Source: Marinobacter piscis
GTDB taxonomy: Bacteria; Pseudomonadota; Gammaproteobacteria; Pseudomonadales; Oleiphilaceae
Assembly: GCF_007671655.1 (NCBI RefSeq)
Contig: NZ_VCGX01000002.1
Span: 682,001 to 746,000 of the forward strand
Direction of reading: 5' to 3'
Length of the DNA: 64,000 bases
Part shown: one piece after another, positions 55,347 to 64,000 of the stretch
How positions within the stretch are numbered: position 1 is the first letter of the stretch
Layout of the letters: each line of letters begins with the position of its first letter
The notes under the pieces: model-generated
Told to the model about the DNA's origin: nothing
What the model saw: only the letters and a program-made list of their open reading frames with translations
Databases searched by the model: none
Program-made: the position numbers and the translations under genes

Positions 55347-57125
55347 ATGACAGAGTACACAGCTCCCACCCGCGATATGTTATTCACCCTGCAACAAACT
55401 GCAGGTTTTGGCGATATGGTTAATCAATGCGGCTTTGAAGACGCTACTGAAGACCTGGTATCTGCCATTATCGACGAAGCCGCCCGGTTTTCCGGGTCGG
55501 TTATTGCCCCCACCAACAGTACCGGGGATCGTACCGGCGTGGCGCTGGATACGAATCATACTGTCAAAACGCCAGAGGGTTTCCGGGACGCTTATCAGCA
55601 ATACGCTGAGAGCGGCTGGGCCAGTTTGCAGTTTGATCCGGAGTATGGCGGCCAGGGACTTCCTTTCTCTCTGGCCATACCGGTACAGGAAATGTGGCAC
55701 TCGGCGAACCTCGCCTGGGGGCTGTGTCCTTTGTTGTCCCAGGGAGCTGTTGAAGCGTTGTCCGAAAATGCCGACGACGCTTTAAAGCAGCTACTACTGC
55801 CAAAAATGATCTCGGGTGAGTGGACCGGTACCATGAACCTCACCGAGCCTCAGGCTGGCTCGGACCTCTCAAACATACGCACACAGGCCAGACGCGACGG
55901 CAATGCTTATCGTATTAAGGGCCAGAAAATATTTATAACCTGGGGCGAGCATGATATGGCGGATAACATCGTCCATCTGGTGCTTGCCCGGTTGCCTGAT
56001 GCCCCCCCGGGAGTTAAAGGCATCTCGCTATTTGCCGTACCCAGGTTCATTCCCGATGCTACCGGTGAACCTGGCGAGCGCAATGACTGTTACGCGGTAT
56101 CCCTTGAGCACAAGATAGGCATTCATGCCAGCCCTACCTGCGCCATGAGCTTTGGTGACAACGAAGGCGCCCTCGGTTACCTGGTGGGCGCCGAAAACCA
56201 GGGCCTGGCCTGCATGTTTACTATGATGAACAATGCCCGGCTCACGGTGGGCTTGCAGGGTGTGTCCATTTCGGAACGCTCCTATCAGCAAACCCGTGCC
56301 TATGCACTGGAACGCACCCAGGGAACAGCACCCGGCGATAGCGGCGCCTCCCCCATCATCCGGCACCCGGATGTACGGCGCATGTTGATGACTATGAAAA
56401 CGCTCACCGAGGCGGGTCGTGCACTTGCGTACACCGGCTGCGTTGCTGTGGACTTTGGTAAGAGCGAAAAAGTCACGGAGTCCGCAGCCGCCAGGCAGGC
56501 GCGCCGGGCAGACCTGCTTACACCACTGGTGAAGGGCTGGTGCACAGAAATTGCTCAGGAAGTAACATCTCTGGGTATACAGGTGTACGGTGGCATGGGT
56601 TTTGTGGAAGAAACCGGAGTGGCGCAGCATTATCGCGACGCAAGAATTCTTCCCATATATGAAGGCACCAACGGCATTCAAGCGCTGGATCTGATCGGAC
56701 GCAAAACCATTCGTGATAATGGCCAGGCCATGCTGGAACTTATCGAAGACATGGAGACTTGCAGCAGCACTGACTCTCAAGCATCGGCACTCTCCGGGGA
56801 GCGGCAGGCACGCTTCAATCAGGCCGTAAAAGACCTGAAAAAAGCCACTGAGCTTGTTCTTGAAAGCAAGGACGACCCCTTGCAGTCAGGATCTATCGCT
56901 TTCAGTTACCTTATGCTTACTTCTACGGTAACAGCAGGCTGGCTGATGGCAAAATCGGCGGCACTTGCCAGTGAAACCTTGAAGGCAGATGACCCACTGG
57001 TCCGTGGAAAGCTGGCCACGGCGGATTTTTACATGGACCATATTCTACCACGGAGCGCCACTTACCTGGCTAACCTGCACGCGGGTAATGAGAGTATTAT
57101 GGCGCTCTCTGAAACCGAGTTCTGA
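55347..57125 (+). CDS. Acyl-CoA dehydrogenase (large DmdC-like type)
   Basis: The FAD enzyme of 592 residues is larger than typical short-chain dehydrogenases and has the domain order of the DmdC subgroup. The N-terminal extension (about 1-40) precedes LQFDPEYGGQGLPFS, the flavin-binding MNLTEPQAGSDLSNI, and the catalytic Glu in ILPIYEGTNGIQALDLIGR. A roughly 130-residue C-terminal region follows. DmdC acts on 3-methylmercaptopropionyl-CoA in DMSP breakdown, but related proteins oxidise other short or medium acyl-CoAs, so the substrate is open. It is part of the mcd-phaB-acd-aldehyde dehydrogenase run, with short gaps. Confidence 0.88.
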   Translation: MTEYTAPTRDMLFTLQQTAGFGDMVNQCGFEDATEDLVSAIIDEAARFSGSVIAPTNSTGDRTGVALDTNHTVKTPEGFRDAYQQYAESGWASLQFDPEYGGQGLPFSLAIPVQEMWHSANLAWGLCPLLSQGAVEALSENADDALKQLLLPKMISGEWTGTMNLTEPQAGSDLSNIRTQARRDGNAYRIKGQKIFITWGEHDMADNIVHLVLARLPDAPPGVKGISLFAVPRFIPDATGEPGERNDCYAVSLEHKIGIHASPTCAMSFGDNEGALGYLVGAENQGLACMFTMMNNARLTVGLQGVSISERSYQQTRAYALERTQGTAPGDSGASPIIRHPDVRRMLMTMKTLTEAGRALAYTGCVAVDFGKSEKVTESAAARQARRADLLTPLVKGWCTEIAQEVTSLGIQVYGGMGFVEETGVAQHYRDARILPIYEGTNGIQALDLIGRKTIRDNGQAMLELIEDMETCSSTDSQASALSGERQARFNQAVKDLKKATELVLESKDDPLQSGSIAFSYLMLTSTVTAGWLMAKSAALASETLKADDPLVRGKLATADFYMDHILPRSATYLANLHAGNESIMALSETEF

Positions 57126-57147
57126 TCAATTATAGGGGCCCGTTGTA

Positions 57148-58569
57148 ATGTTTATTGATGGTAACTGGATAACCGAACGCACCATGATGGCGGTCACCAA
57201 CCCGGCAACCGGTGAATTCATCACTGAAGTTCCGGAGTGTACATCCGAGGACATTGAAACCGCCATAGCGGCAGCCTCGCGGGCGTTTGAAAACTGGCGT
57301 AAAACAACACCCTACGAGCGCTCAGGCATGCTGTTCCGCGCCTGGGAGCTTATGCGTCAACGCAAACGCGAACTGGCAGAAATCATGACCCGGGAACAGG
57401 GGAAGCCCCTCAAGGCATCCCTGAACGAGGTTCAGTATGGCGCAGATTTTCTATTGTGGTTTGCGGAAGAAGCCAAGCGCATGTACGGGCAAACCATTCC
57501 GTCAGCCCGGGAAAACCAGCGTTTTCTGGCCAGCAAAGTGCCTGTCGGTGTCGTAGGCGCAATTACCCCATGGAACTACCCTGTTTCAATGATTACCCGT
57601 AAGCTTGCACCGGCTCTGGCGGCTGGTTGTACCGTGATTCTGAAGCCAGCCGAGAGCACCCCTCTATGCGCCAAAGCCATGTTTGAAATTTTCGAGGAAG
57701 CAGGCTTTCCAGCTGGCGTTGTGAACCTTCTCACCGTGCACGACCCTCAGCCGGTTGGCGAAGCCTTTTGCACGGACCCACGCGTTCGAAAACTGACGTT
57801 TACCGGATCTACACCCGTTGGCAAAAAGCTGAACGCTCTCGCTGCCGCCAATATGAAACGTGTCTCCATGGAACTGGGCGGCCATGCGCCGGCTATCGTG
57901 TTCCCGGATGCCGATCCGGTCTACGCTGCCAAAGGGCTGTCGCTGGTGAAATTTCTCAACACCGGACAGGCCTGCATCAGCCCCAACCGGATATTCGTGC
58001 ATGAGGATCACACAGAGGCCTTCCTGAAGGAACTGACCAGCAGAGCCCAGCGTCTGGTAGCGGGTAACGGCCTGAACGAAGGCACAGGAATCGGCCCCCT
58101 GATCAACGAAGCTGCGATTGGCAAGGTATCCGAGCAGGTTCAGGATGCAGTAGCCCAGGGTGCGAAAATAGAAACCGGTGGGCAACGGCTGACCGAGGGT
58201 GAGCTTGCCGCGGGATACTTTTATGCACCCACCGTACTTTCTGGCGTAACCAGCACCATGAAAATTTATCGGGAGGAAACCTTCGGCCCCGTGGCGCCTG
58301 TGATCACCTATCGCTCTGCTGACGACGTTATTGCTATGGCCAACGATACGGAGTACGGCCTCGCAGCCTACATTTACAGTGACAACCTGGCCACGGCAAC
58401 CCGTGCTTTTGAAGACCTGGATTTCGGAATTATCGGCATAAACGATATCAACCCCACCAGTGCAGCTGCCCCCTTCGGTGGCATGAAAAACAGCGGTCTT
58501 GGGCGTGAAGGTGCTGCGGAAGGCATTGAGGAGTATCTGGAAACCAAGCTTGGTGGTTTTGCCATCTGA
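57148..58569 (+). CDS. NAD(P)-dependent aldehyde dehydrogenase (succinate-semialdehyde type)
   Basis: The 473-residue protein is an aldehyde dehydrogenase closest to succinate-semialdehyde dehydrogenases. ITPWNYPVSMITRKLAPALA and TFTGSTPVGKKL are the cofactor regions, Glu242 in MELGGHAPAI and catalytic Cys276 in NTGQACISPN are present, and KIYREETFGPVAPV is a family block. Gap to the preceding gene is 22 bases, so it ends the same transcript, followed by a terminator. Possible substrates are succinate semialdehyde, malonate semialdehyde or acetaldehyde; the position with malonyl-CoA decarboxylase makes malonate semialdehyde interesting, but a CoA-acylating motif is not evident. Confidence 0.87.
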   Translation: MFIDGNWITERTMMAVTNPATGEFITEVPECTSEDIETAIAAASRAFENWRKTTPYERSGMLFRAWELMRQRKRELAEIMTREQGKPLKASLNEVQYGADFLLWFAEEAKRMYGQTIPSARENQRFLASKVPVGVVGAITPWNYPVSMITRKLAPALAAGCTVILKPAESTPLCAKAMFEIFEEAGFPAGVVNLLTVHDPQPVGEAFCTDPRVRKLTFTGSTPVGKKLNALAAANMKRVSMELGGHAPAIVFPDADPVYAAKGLSLVKFLNTGQACISPNRIFVHEDHTEAFLKELTSRAQRLVAGNGLNEGTGIGPLINEAAIGKVSEQVQDAVAQGAKIETGGQRLTEGELAAGYFYAPTVLSGVTSTMKIYREETFGPVAPVITYRSADDVIAMANDTEYGLAAYIYSDNLATATRAFEDLDFGIIGINDINPTSAAAPFGGMKNSGLGREGAAEGIEEYLETKLGGFAI

Positions 58570-58592
58570 CCAGGTTTCTTTCGCTGAAACAC

Positions 58593-58622
58593 AAAGCCCC
58601 CGGTCTCACAACCGGGGGCTTT
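58593..58622. terminator. Bidirectional terminator between aldehyde dehydrogenase and acyl-CoA ligase
   Basis: AAAGCCCCCGGT (58593-58604) pairs perfectly with ACCGGGGGCTTT (58611-58622) around a six-base loop. It ends the plus-strand run and faces the convergent ligase gene. Confidence 0.88.
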
Positions 58623-58639
58623 TGCTTTCACAGGCGTTA

Positions 58640-60262
58640 TTACGACACCTGACCTCTGAGCACATGTTTTTGTAATTTGCCGGTGGAAGTTTTCGGCAGT
58701 TCGTCGGAGAACACAATCTTCTTCGGCACTTTAAAGCCAGCAAGATTGGCCCGGCAGTGGGCAACGATATCATCTGAAGTGATGTCATCATGCCCGGTTT
58801 TCAGCGTAATGAACGCACAGGGTATTTCTCCCCAGTGGTCATCTGGAGCAGCTACCACGGCTGCCTCCAGAACAGCCGGGTGATCATACAGCACGCTTTC
58901 TACTTCCAGAGTCGAAATATTTTCACCCCCGGAGATAATAATATCCTTGGTCCGGTCCTTAATCTCAACATAACCATCAGAATGCCAGACCCCCAGGTCA
59001 CCTGTGTGGAACCAGTCACCACTGAAGGACTTGCCGGTTTCTTCAGGATTATTAAGGTAACCCTTCATAACCGCGTTCCCCTTCACCAACAGTTCACCAA
59101 TGGTTTTACCGTCCTTGGCCACAGGCTCCAGAGTAGCCGGGTCAGCAACCAGCATATCGGCCATGGACAGGGAAATAATGCCCTGCCGTGCTACCTTACT
59201 GGCTTTTTCCTTCGCATCCAGAGCATTCCAGTCGTCCTGAAACTCACAGATCAGGCTGGGGCCATAGGTTTCTGTCAGCCCATACAAGTGCACAACTTTC
59301 ATACCCATGGCTTCCATAGACTCAATCGTGGCAGCAGGGGGCGCCGCGCCACCGGTTGCGGCCGTCACATGTTGGGCAAAAGGCTTTCTGTACTCCTCAG
59401 GTGCGTTGACCAGCATATTAAGAACAACCGGTGCAGCACAGAAATGAGTAACCCCATGCTCGGAAATAGCGTCAAAGATCGGTTCTGGCTGGGGTGCACG
59501 CAAGCATACATGGGTACCCGCAACAGCGGTTACTGCCCACGGATAGCACCAGCCATTACAATGAAACATGGGAAGCGTCCACAAGTAGACAGAACCTGAT
59601 GACATTCCCAGGCCAATGGCGTTGCTCAGGGCGTTAAGATGTGCACCCCGATGATGGTATACTACGCCTTTGGGATTTCCCGTTGTGCCGGACGTATAGT
59701 TCAGTGAAATAGCCTGCCACTCGTCATCCGGAAAATGCCACTGAAAATCACTGTCACCCGTTGCCAGCAGAGCCTCATAGGTCGTACTGCCAATCAGCTC
59801 ACCACCTTCAAACATCGGATCATCCACATCCACCACCAGCGGCTTGGCGTCACACCCCTTTACCGCCTCCTGGGCACGATCGCTGTATTCCTTGTCCGTA
59901 AAGAATACTTTGGCCTGACCGTGGTTAAGCATGAACGTCATAGTTTTGGCATCGAGGCGCGTATTCTGAGCATTCAGAACGGCCCCGATCATTGGAACTG
60001 CATAGTGCAGCTCCAACATCTCAGGGATATTCGGTAGCAACGCTGCTACAGTGTCGCCTTTCTTAACGCCCAGCTTTCGCAATGCCGACGCCATTTTCAG
60101 ACAACGTTCATAAGTCTCGGCCCAGGTGCGCCGAACAGTGCCATGAATGACTGCAGTTCTCTTAGGGTGCGCTATCGCCGTTCTCTCAATGAATGTCAGG
60201 GGGGTCAGGGGCGTATAATTCGCCCCTGTTTTATCGAGCCCCAACTCAAACATATTATCCAT
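58640..60262 (-). CDS. Acyl-CoA ligase, short/medium-chain (AMP-binding)
   Basis: The 540-residue enzyme activates carboxylic acids to acyl-CoA through an acyl-adenylate. Motifs are YTSGTTGNPKGVVYHHRG for ATP binding, VHLYGLTETYGPS, GDWFHTGDLGVWHSDGYVEIKDRTKDII and, near the C-terminus, the catalytic lysine in PKTSTGKLQKHVLR. The sequence is of the acyl-activating group that includes butyrate-CoA ligases and DmdB-like enzymes. The next gene on the same strand upstream is the permease at 60297, 34 bases apart, so substrate uptake and activation are probably coupled. The substrate is not determined. Confidence 0.9.
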   Translation of the reverse strand: MDNMFELGLDKTGANYTPLTPLTFIERTAIAHPKRTAVIHGTVRRTWAETYERCLKMASALRKLGVKKGDTVAALLPNIPEMLELHYAVPMIGAVLNAQNTRLDAKTMTFMLNHGQAKVFFTDKEYSDRAQEAVKGCDAKPLVVDVDDPMFEGGELIGSTTYEALLATGDSDFQWHFPDDEWQAISLNYTSGTTGNPKGVVYHHRGAHLNALSNAIGLGMSSGSVYLWTLPMFHCNGWCYPWAVTAVAGTHVCLRAPQPEPIFDAISEHGVTHFCAAPVVLNMLVNAPEEYRKPFAQHVTAATGGAAPPAATIESMEAMGMKVVHLYGLTETYGPSLICEFQDDWNALDAKEKASKVARQGIISLSMADMLVADPATLEPVAKDGKTIGELLVKGNAVMKGYLNNPEETGKSFSGDWFHTGDLGVWHSDGYVEIKDRTKDIIISGGENISTLEVESVLYDHPAVLEAAVVAAPDDHWGEIPCAFITLKTGHDDITSDDIVAHCRANLAGFKVPKKIVFSDELPKTSTGKLQKHVLRGQVS

Positions 60263-60296
60263 CTGGCTTCACCTCTTGTTGTTCTTAGTGTTTGGT

Positions 60297-61682
60297 TTAG
60301 TGCCCGCTGTCTTCATCAGGGGCTTCGTCATGGGTTGCTTTATAAACTTTGGCAAACCAGTTCTTTTCCAGAACAAACCACAGCACCAACCCTATACCCA
60401 GGCCCCAGGCTGCACCTTTCGTTGCCAGCACAGAACCCACAATGATAGCCACTCCACGCTCCAGGTTTGTTTGCCGACTCAGCATCTCGATGGCCAGGTA
60501 GCCACACAGATACCCCTGAATCAAAAGCGTGAGAGCCATGCCGATGTTCAGACCAGGTTTGAAGAGTGTCACCACAGGCACCAGTATGATGGCAATGGTC
60601 ATACCCCAGTAAATACTGGTTGCACCGCCCCAATAGCTGTCCATCACCGATCGGGGGTTATTCATGTAACGGTTAATAACCAGTACCTGGCCCCCTGTCC
60701 AGCCAGGCCCCGAAAGGCTGATAAACGGTGCAAAAATACCGTGTAAAAAGTTACGAATACCAACAATAATACTGTTTCGACGTGGACTGAAAATCAGCTT
60801 CTCGTCCTTACGCACACCGTCGGCATTTTTGAACAGTGAATCCATCACGAGAATGTCGCCAAATGCGATGATATACGCAGCCAGGGCAAGCGGAATAGCA
60901 TCAATAAAGTATTCCAGCGGTGGCAGCCCAAGGCCGAAAACACTGTAGTCCCGGACGATCTCTGTAAAAGGAATCGTGGTGAACCCCCACTCAATTTGTG
61001 GTGGCGTCACCTCACCTATAATGATGCCGAAAATATAGGCAATCAAAAAAGGCACAGCGATTCCGTATTGGGCAACAAAGCGGAAAAAACCGTATCGGGC
61101 GCGCAAAGGCCCGGCTGTTTCAGAAAACAGCATGAAGAACCCCAGAATGGCCCCGGTCAGTATGGTAACCGGCATTGTCCAGACGCGCCCGTCTGCCGCA
61201 AACTCACCCATAACAGCCGAAATGCCGGCCCCGATCAAAATGCCGGATTTGAGTGATGTCGGCATCTTCCGAACCAGAGCATCTGCGCCTTTAAAGATCC
61301 CCAGGCCGAGGAAGATAACGGCAACTGCAAGCTGCAAAGCAATCAATGCCAGTATTCTGGCATCCCCCTCGGGGTAACCTGAAAGAAATGCGATGTACAA
61401 CGGGATACCGGCGGTAATCCAACCGGCCACTGCAGGGTCTCCAAAGTGAGAGTGGACCAGATACAGGAAATTATTGAGCAGTACAAAGGCGACCGCTATC
61501 TCAAAGGGTATGCCGAGAACGGATGTCATCAATGCTGTAATGCTCAGGGGCACAACACAGAGTATGGCTCCCTGTAGCATATCGGGTATTTCAAGCTTGT
61601 AGTGCACAAAAGGCACCCGGAACTTCAATGCTCCCAGTATGGATGGCTGTTCGCCACCTGTGGGTCTTTTTTGTAAGGACAT
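60297..61682 (-). CDS. Multi-span permease, NCS2/SLC26 superfamily-like
   Basis: The 461-residue inner-membrane protein has twelve or more hydrophobic segments. Start ATG 61682 follows AGGAG by about ten bases; the longer frame to 61742 is rejected. FGDPAVAGWITAGIPLY and GFTTIPFTEIVRDYSVFGLGLPPLEYFIDAIPLALAAYIIAFGD read like the nucleobase/anion transporter superfamily, and similar proteins sit beside acyl-CoA ligases in other genomes as I recall, so an aromatic or organic acid is likelier than a nucleobase. I cannot assign a substrate. It forms a unit with the ligase gene. The 286-base region upstream has operator-like repeats. Confidence 0.65.
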   Translation of the reverse strand: MSLQKRPTGGEQPSILGALKFRVPFVHYKLEIPDMLQGAILCVVPLSITALMTSVLGIPFEIAVAFVLLNNFLYLVHSHFGDPAVAGWITAGIPLYIAFLSGYPEGDARILALIALQLAVAVIFLGLGIFKGADALVRKMPTSLKSGILIGAGISAVMGEFAADGRVWTMPVTILTGAILGFFMLFSETAGPLRARYGFFRFVAQYGIAVPFLIAYIFGIIIGEVTPPQIEWGFTTIPFTEIVRDYSVFGLGLPPLEYFIDAIPLALAAYIIAFGDILVMDSLFKNADGVRKDEKLIFSPRRNSIIVGIRNFLHGIFAPFISLSGPGWTGGQVLVINRYMNNPRSVMDSYWGGATSIYWGMTIAIILVPVVTLFKPGLNIGMALTLLIQGYLCGYLAIEMLSRQTNLERGVAIIVGSVLATKGAAWGLGIGLVLWFVLEKNWFAKVYKATHDEAPDEDSGH

Positions 61683-61779
61683 TGTTTTTATTCTCCTAGG
61701 ACCGGAATGAGACATTTTCACAACAAGAGCGAAAGGCCCCACGAACCATACTAGGCATGATTACTTACTTAATCAATGG

Positions 61780-61855
61780 TTTTTACTTGGCTATAAAGAC
61801 ACAACTACCCGAAAGATATAAAACCCAGTAAAATACCGGTAACCAGTAAAGTAGG
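61780..61855. promoter_or_regulatory. Operator-like repeats upstream of permease gene
   Basis: TTTTTACTTGG (61780-61790) repeats the core of the hairpin at 53103-53128. CCAGTAAAATACC (61825-61837) and CCAGTAAAGTAGG (61843-61855) form a direct repeat 18 bases apart. The rest of the 61683-61968 gap is A/T-rich without other structure I can name. Confidence 0.3.
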
Positions 61856-61968
61856 TTGCTAATTGCTGAGATGGAGGGTATAGACTGGGGAAAGACAGGG
61901 CCAGTACACTTAAGTGCCAACAAAAAACTGCCCTGCAAGTATCAGGAAATGCAGTGCAACCAACAGTG

Positions 61969-63333
61969 TCAATCTACCTGCGGAAGCGGTGCAGCGGCTT
62001 CGTCCGAACCCAGTTCGCTGCCAATCCAGCGATCCATCACCGCACAGGCTGCCAGGTCTCCTGTAACGTTAACGGTGGTGCGGCACATATCCAGAATCCG
62101 ATCTACGCCCAGAATCAGAGCGATGCCATGGACTGGCACACCAATCCCCTGAAGTATTGTGGCCAATATAACAATACCGACACCTGGGGTACTGGGCGTA
62201 CCAATAGACGCGCCAATCGTGGTGGCGGTAAGCAACAATAGCTCGTTCAGGCTAAGGTCAATTCCAAATACCTGGGTCAGGAACACAGCTGCAACTACCT
62301 GATAAAGCGCTGTGCCATCCATATTGATAGTCGCGCCCAAAGGTACAATAAACTGAGCAATGGATTTGCGAACTCCGAGAGACTCGTGGGCAGTTTGCAT
62401 GGATAGCGGCATGACCGCTGCGGAACTGGATGTTGAAAAAGCCAGCAGTTGCGGCTCGCGAATCGCCCTTAAAAAATGCCCTGGTGACTGTTTTGCGACC
62501 AGCAGTACAATCAGGAAATACAGCCCTAAAAGGACCATCAATCCAAGTAACACACTGATAACGTATACAGACATCCCCAAAATGGCGTCAATGCCCACGC
62601 GAATGGTGATGTCACAGAGCAATCCGAACACAGCAAGTGGGGCAAGCAGCATCGCCCAGTTAACAATTGTCAGTGACACTGCCTGAACACTTCTTGTGAG
62701 GTCCAGGATAATGCTGCTTTGCTGGTGCTTTAACGTAAGCAGGGCTACCCCGAAAAAAATGGCGTAAATCACAACGGCGAGCATATCCTGATCAACCAGT
62801 GATTGTGTCGGGTTGCCCGGAATAATGTTCACGATGCGCTCGGGTATACTCACATCGGGTTGTACTGCCGGCCCCGCAATTACCGATGCAGGTGAATCGC
62901 CAACCATCGACTGCACCATATTCGCACTAATGTAGTCTCCGGGGCGCATTACAGTTGCAACGCTGATACCGATCGCAACAGCCAGAGTTGTGGTAACAAC
63001 AAAATAAGGTACGATTCGCAAACCGGCCTTCTTAAGAAAAGACGCATCACCGCTTGAGGTAATACCCAGAATAATAGATGTCAGAACCAACGGTATGACT
63101 ATCATCTGGATAACAGCCAGAAATACCTGCCCTGGTACGGCTACCCATTGTGCAATAGTATAGGCCGTGGGTTCTGAGAGTAACGCCAGGCCAGACGGCG
63201 ACAACACCAGCCCCAGCCCAATACCAAGCACCATGGCCAACAATACTTGCTGCCAAAGGCCAGTTTGTATCAATAATGGGCGCGTGCGCCTGGGGCGAGT
63301 CAGCACATCCTTGCTTCCTGAAGATAAAGACAA
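61969..63333 (-). CDS. Dicarboxylate/amino-acid:cation symporter (DAACS family)
   Basis: The 454-residue protein has eight membrane helices with two re-entrant loops. The re-entrant loop SSSAAVMPLSMQTAHESLGV and the substrate/sodium motif NMDGTALYQVVAAVFLTQ are present, with GVDRILDMCRTTVNVTGDLAACAVMD, the last conserved helix. This family carries glutamate, aspartate or C4-dicarboxylates with Na+ or H+. An N-terminal extension of about 25 residues, rich in Arg, precedes the first helix. It is a separate unit from the permease gene (286-base gap). Specific substrate undetermined. Confidence 0.9.
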   Translation of the reverse strand: MSLSSGSKDVLTRPRRTRPLLIQTGLWQQVLLAMVLGIGLGLVLSPSGLALLSEPTAYTIAQWVAVPGQVFLAVIQMIVIPLVLTSIILGITSSGDASFLKKAGLRIVPYFVVTTTLAVAIGISVATVMRPGDYISANMVQSMVGDSPASVIAGPAVQPDVSIPERIVNIIPGNPTQSLVDQDMLAVVIYAIFFGVALLTLKHQQSSIILDLTRSVQAVSLTIVNWAMLLAPLAVFGLLCDITIRVGIDAILGMSVYVISVLLGLMVLLGLYFLIVLLVAKQSPGHFLRAIREPQLLAFSTSSSAAVMPLSMQTAHESLGVRKSIAQFIVPLGATINMDGTALYQVVAAVFLTQVFGIDLSLNELLLLTATTIGASIGTPSTPGVGIVILATILQGIGVPVHGIALILGVDRILDMCRTTVNVTGDLAACAVMDRWIGSELGSDEAAAPLPQVD

Positions 63334-63412
63334 TAATTACGTAAAGTCGTCTCCCGCCCCACATCAGGGGGCGGGCAAAAGCTGCACAACTCTAACTTTT
63401 AAAAGCAATTTT

Positions 63413-64000
63413 TTACTTTTCTACAAATGCCCGCTCAATCACAAAGTGACCCATGTCACCACCGCGGGCTTCTTTAAAGCCCATTTCTTCCAGAATCGAG
63501 CAGGTGTCTTTGAGCATGCTGGGACTGCCGCAAATCATGAAGCGGTCATCCTCAACATTGATGTCCGGCAGGCCAAACTCCCTGGTAATTTTTCCGCTTT
63601 GCATCGCGGCTGTTATCCGGCCTTCATTGCGGAACGGTTCACGGGTTACCGTAGGATAATACTCCAGCTTACCCTTGACCATCTCGCCGAAATACTCGTT
63701 CTCTGGCAGGTCTTCTATCTCTTGCTGATAGGCAAGCTCAGACACATAACGAACTCCGTGGGTGAGGATGACTTTATCAAAGGCCTCGTAAACCTCCGGA
63801 TCCTTGATTATGCTCATAAATGGCGCCAGCCCTGTGCCTGTGCTGATCAGCCAGAGGTTTTTACCCGGCAGCAGGTTATCAAGAATCAGGGTACCTGTAG
63901 GCTTGCGGCTCACCAGGATTTCGTCCCCTACCTCTATATTCTGTAGCTGGGAAGTCAGTGGCCCGTTCTGCACCTTGATCGAGAAAAACTCCAGCTCATC
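63413..64000 (-). CDS. fpr: Ferredoxin/flavodoxin-NADP reductase (N-terminal part outside window)
   Basis: The frame is open to the last base; its start lies beyond the window. The 195 visible residues include KPTGTLILDNLLPG, part of the FAD domain, and the NADP domain with LISTGTGLAPFMSIIKDP, MICGSPSMLKDT and the C-terminal FVIERAFVEK, which matches Fpr of Pseudomonas and Azotobacter. The enzyme transfers electrons between NADPH and ferredoxin or flavodoxin, often in oxidative-stress response. It lies 79 bases upstream of the DAACS symporter gene on the same strand, with no hairpin in the gap that I could see. Confidence 0.92.
   Translation of the reverse strand, partial: DELEFFSIKVQNGPLTSQLQNIEVGDEILVSRKPTGTLILDNLLPGKNLWLISTGTGLAPFMSIIKDPEVYEAFDKVILTHGVRYVSELAYQQEIEDLPENEYFGEMVKGKLEYYPTVTREPFRNEGRITAAMQSGKITREFGLPDINVEDDRFMICGSPSMLKDTCSILEEMGFKEARGGDMGHFVIERAFVEK

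Overview
The window reads as chromosomal DNA of a marine, respiring gammaproteobacterium, most like Marinobacter or a close relative. This assignment rests on remembered family resemblance and gene order, since no search could be run: a cbb3 oxidase operon with its assembly genes, an Entner-Doudoroff glucose pathway with a HexR-type regulator, a clpP-clpX-lon-hupB-ppiD block, malate synthase G, and fatty-acid and short-acyl-CoA genes. Coding density is high, no gap between genes exceeds 300 bases, and I saw no insertion sequence, prophage, CRISPR array, rRNA or plasmid function.

Layout. 1-1004: end of dsbD, tusA, and a small monooxygenase-fold gene behind a perfect palindrome. 1169-9846: ccoNOQP, then ccoGHIS and a TauE/UreH-like membrane gene, which make the high-affinity terminal oxidase and its copper and heme maturation system; an Anr/Fnr-like site precedes ccoN. 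9872-12609: ttcA, a J-domain protein and a secreted polysaccharide deacetylase. 12615-17175 (minus strand): four closely spaced envelope genes (C39 peptidase, outer-membrane barrel, FadL-type barrel, MalM-like lipoprotein), the least explained cluster here and faintly like the FapD/FapF part of functional-amyloid export. 17306-21542: an SLC13 transporter, ogt, glpD and a uracil-DNA glycosylase-family gene.

21539-28894 is the Entner-Doudoroff unit: edd diverges from pyk, and zwf-pgl-eda diverges from hexR. A nearly identical 15-base motif lies in both divergent regions, so one regulator probably controls all of them. 28935-37529 is a protein quality-control block (ppiD, hupB, lon, clpX, clpP, tig), followed by a four-gene tRNA operon (Pro, Arg, His, Leu in transcription order) with its own strong promoter and terminator. 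38472-46188 holds folD, malate synthase G, cysS, glnS, ppiB and lpxH. A large MscS-type channel and an unfamiliar lipoprotein follow.

49786-63333 is a catabolic neighbourhood: a soluble PAS sensor kinase with a FixJ-type regulator, an isochorismatase-like hydrolase, a MaoC-type hydratase, malonyl-CoA decarboxylase, acetoacetyl-CoA reductase, a large acyl-CoA dehydrogenase, an aldehyde dehydrogenase, an acyl-CoA ligase and two permeases. Together they could take up and activate short organic acids and convert them to acetyl-CoA; the actual substrate cannot be read from sequence. The window ends inside a ferredoxin-NADP reductase gene.
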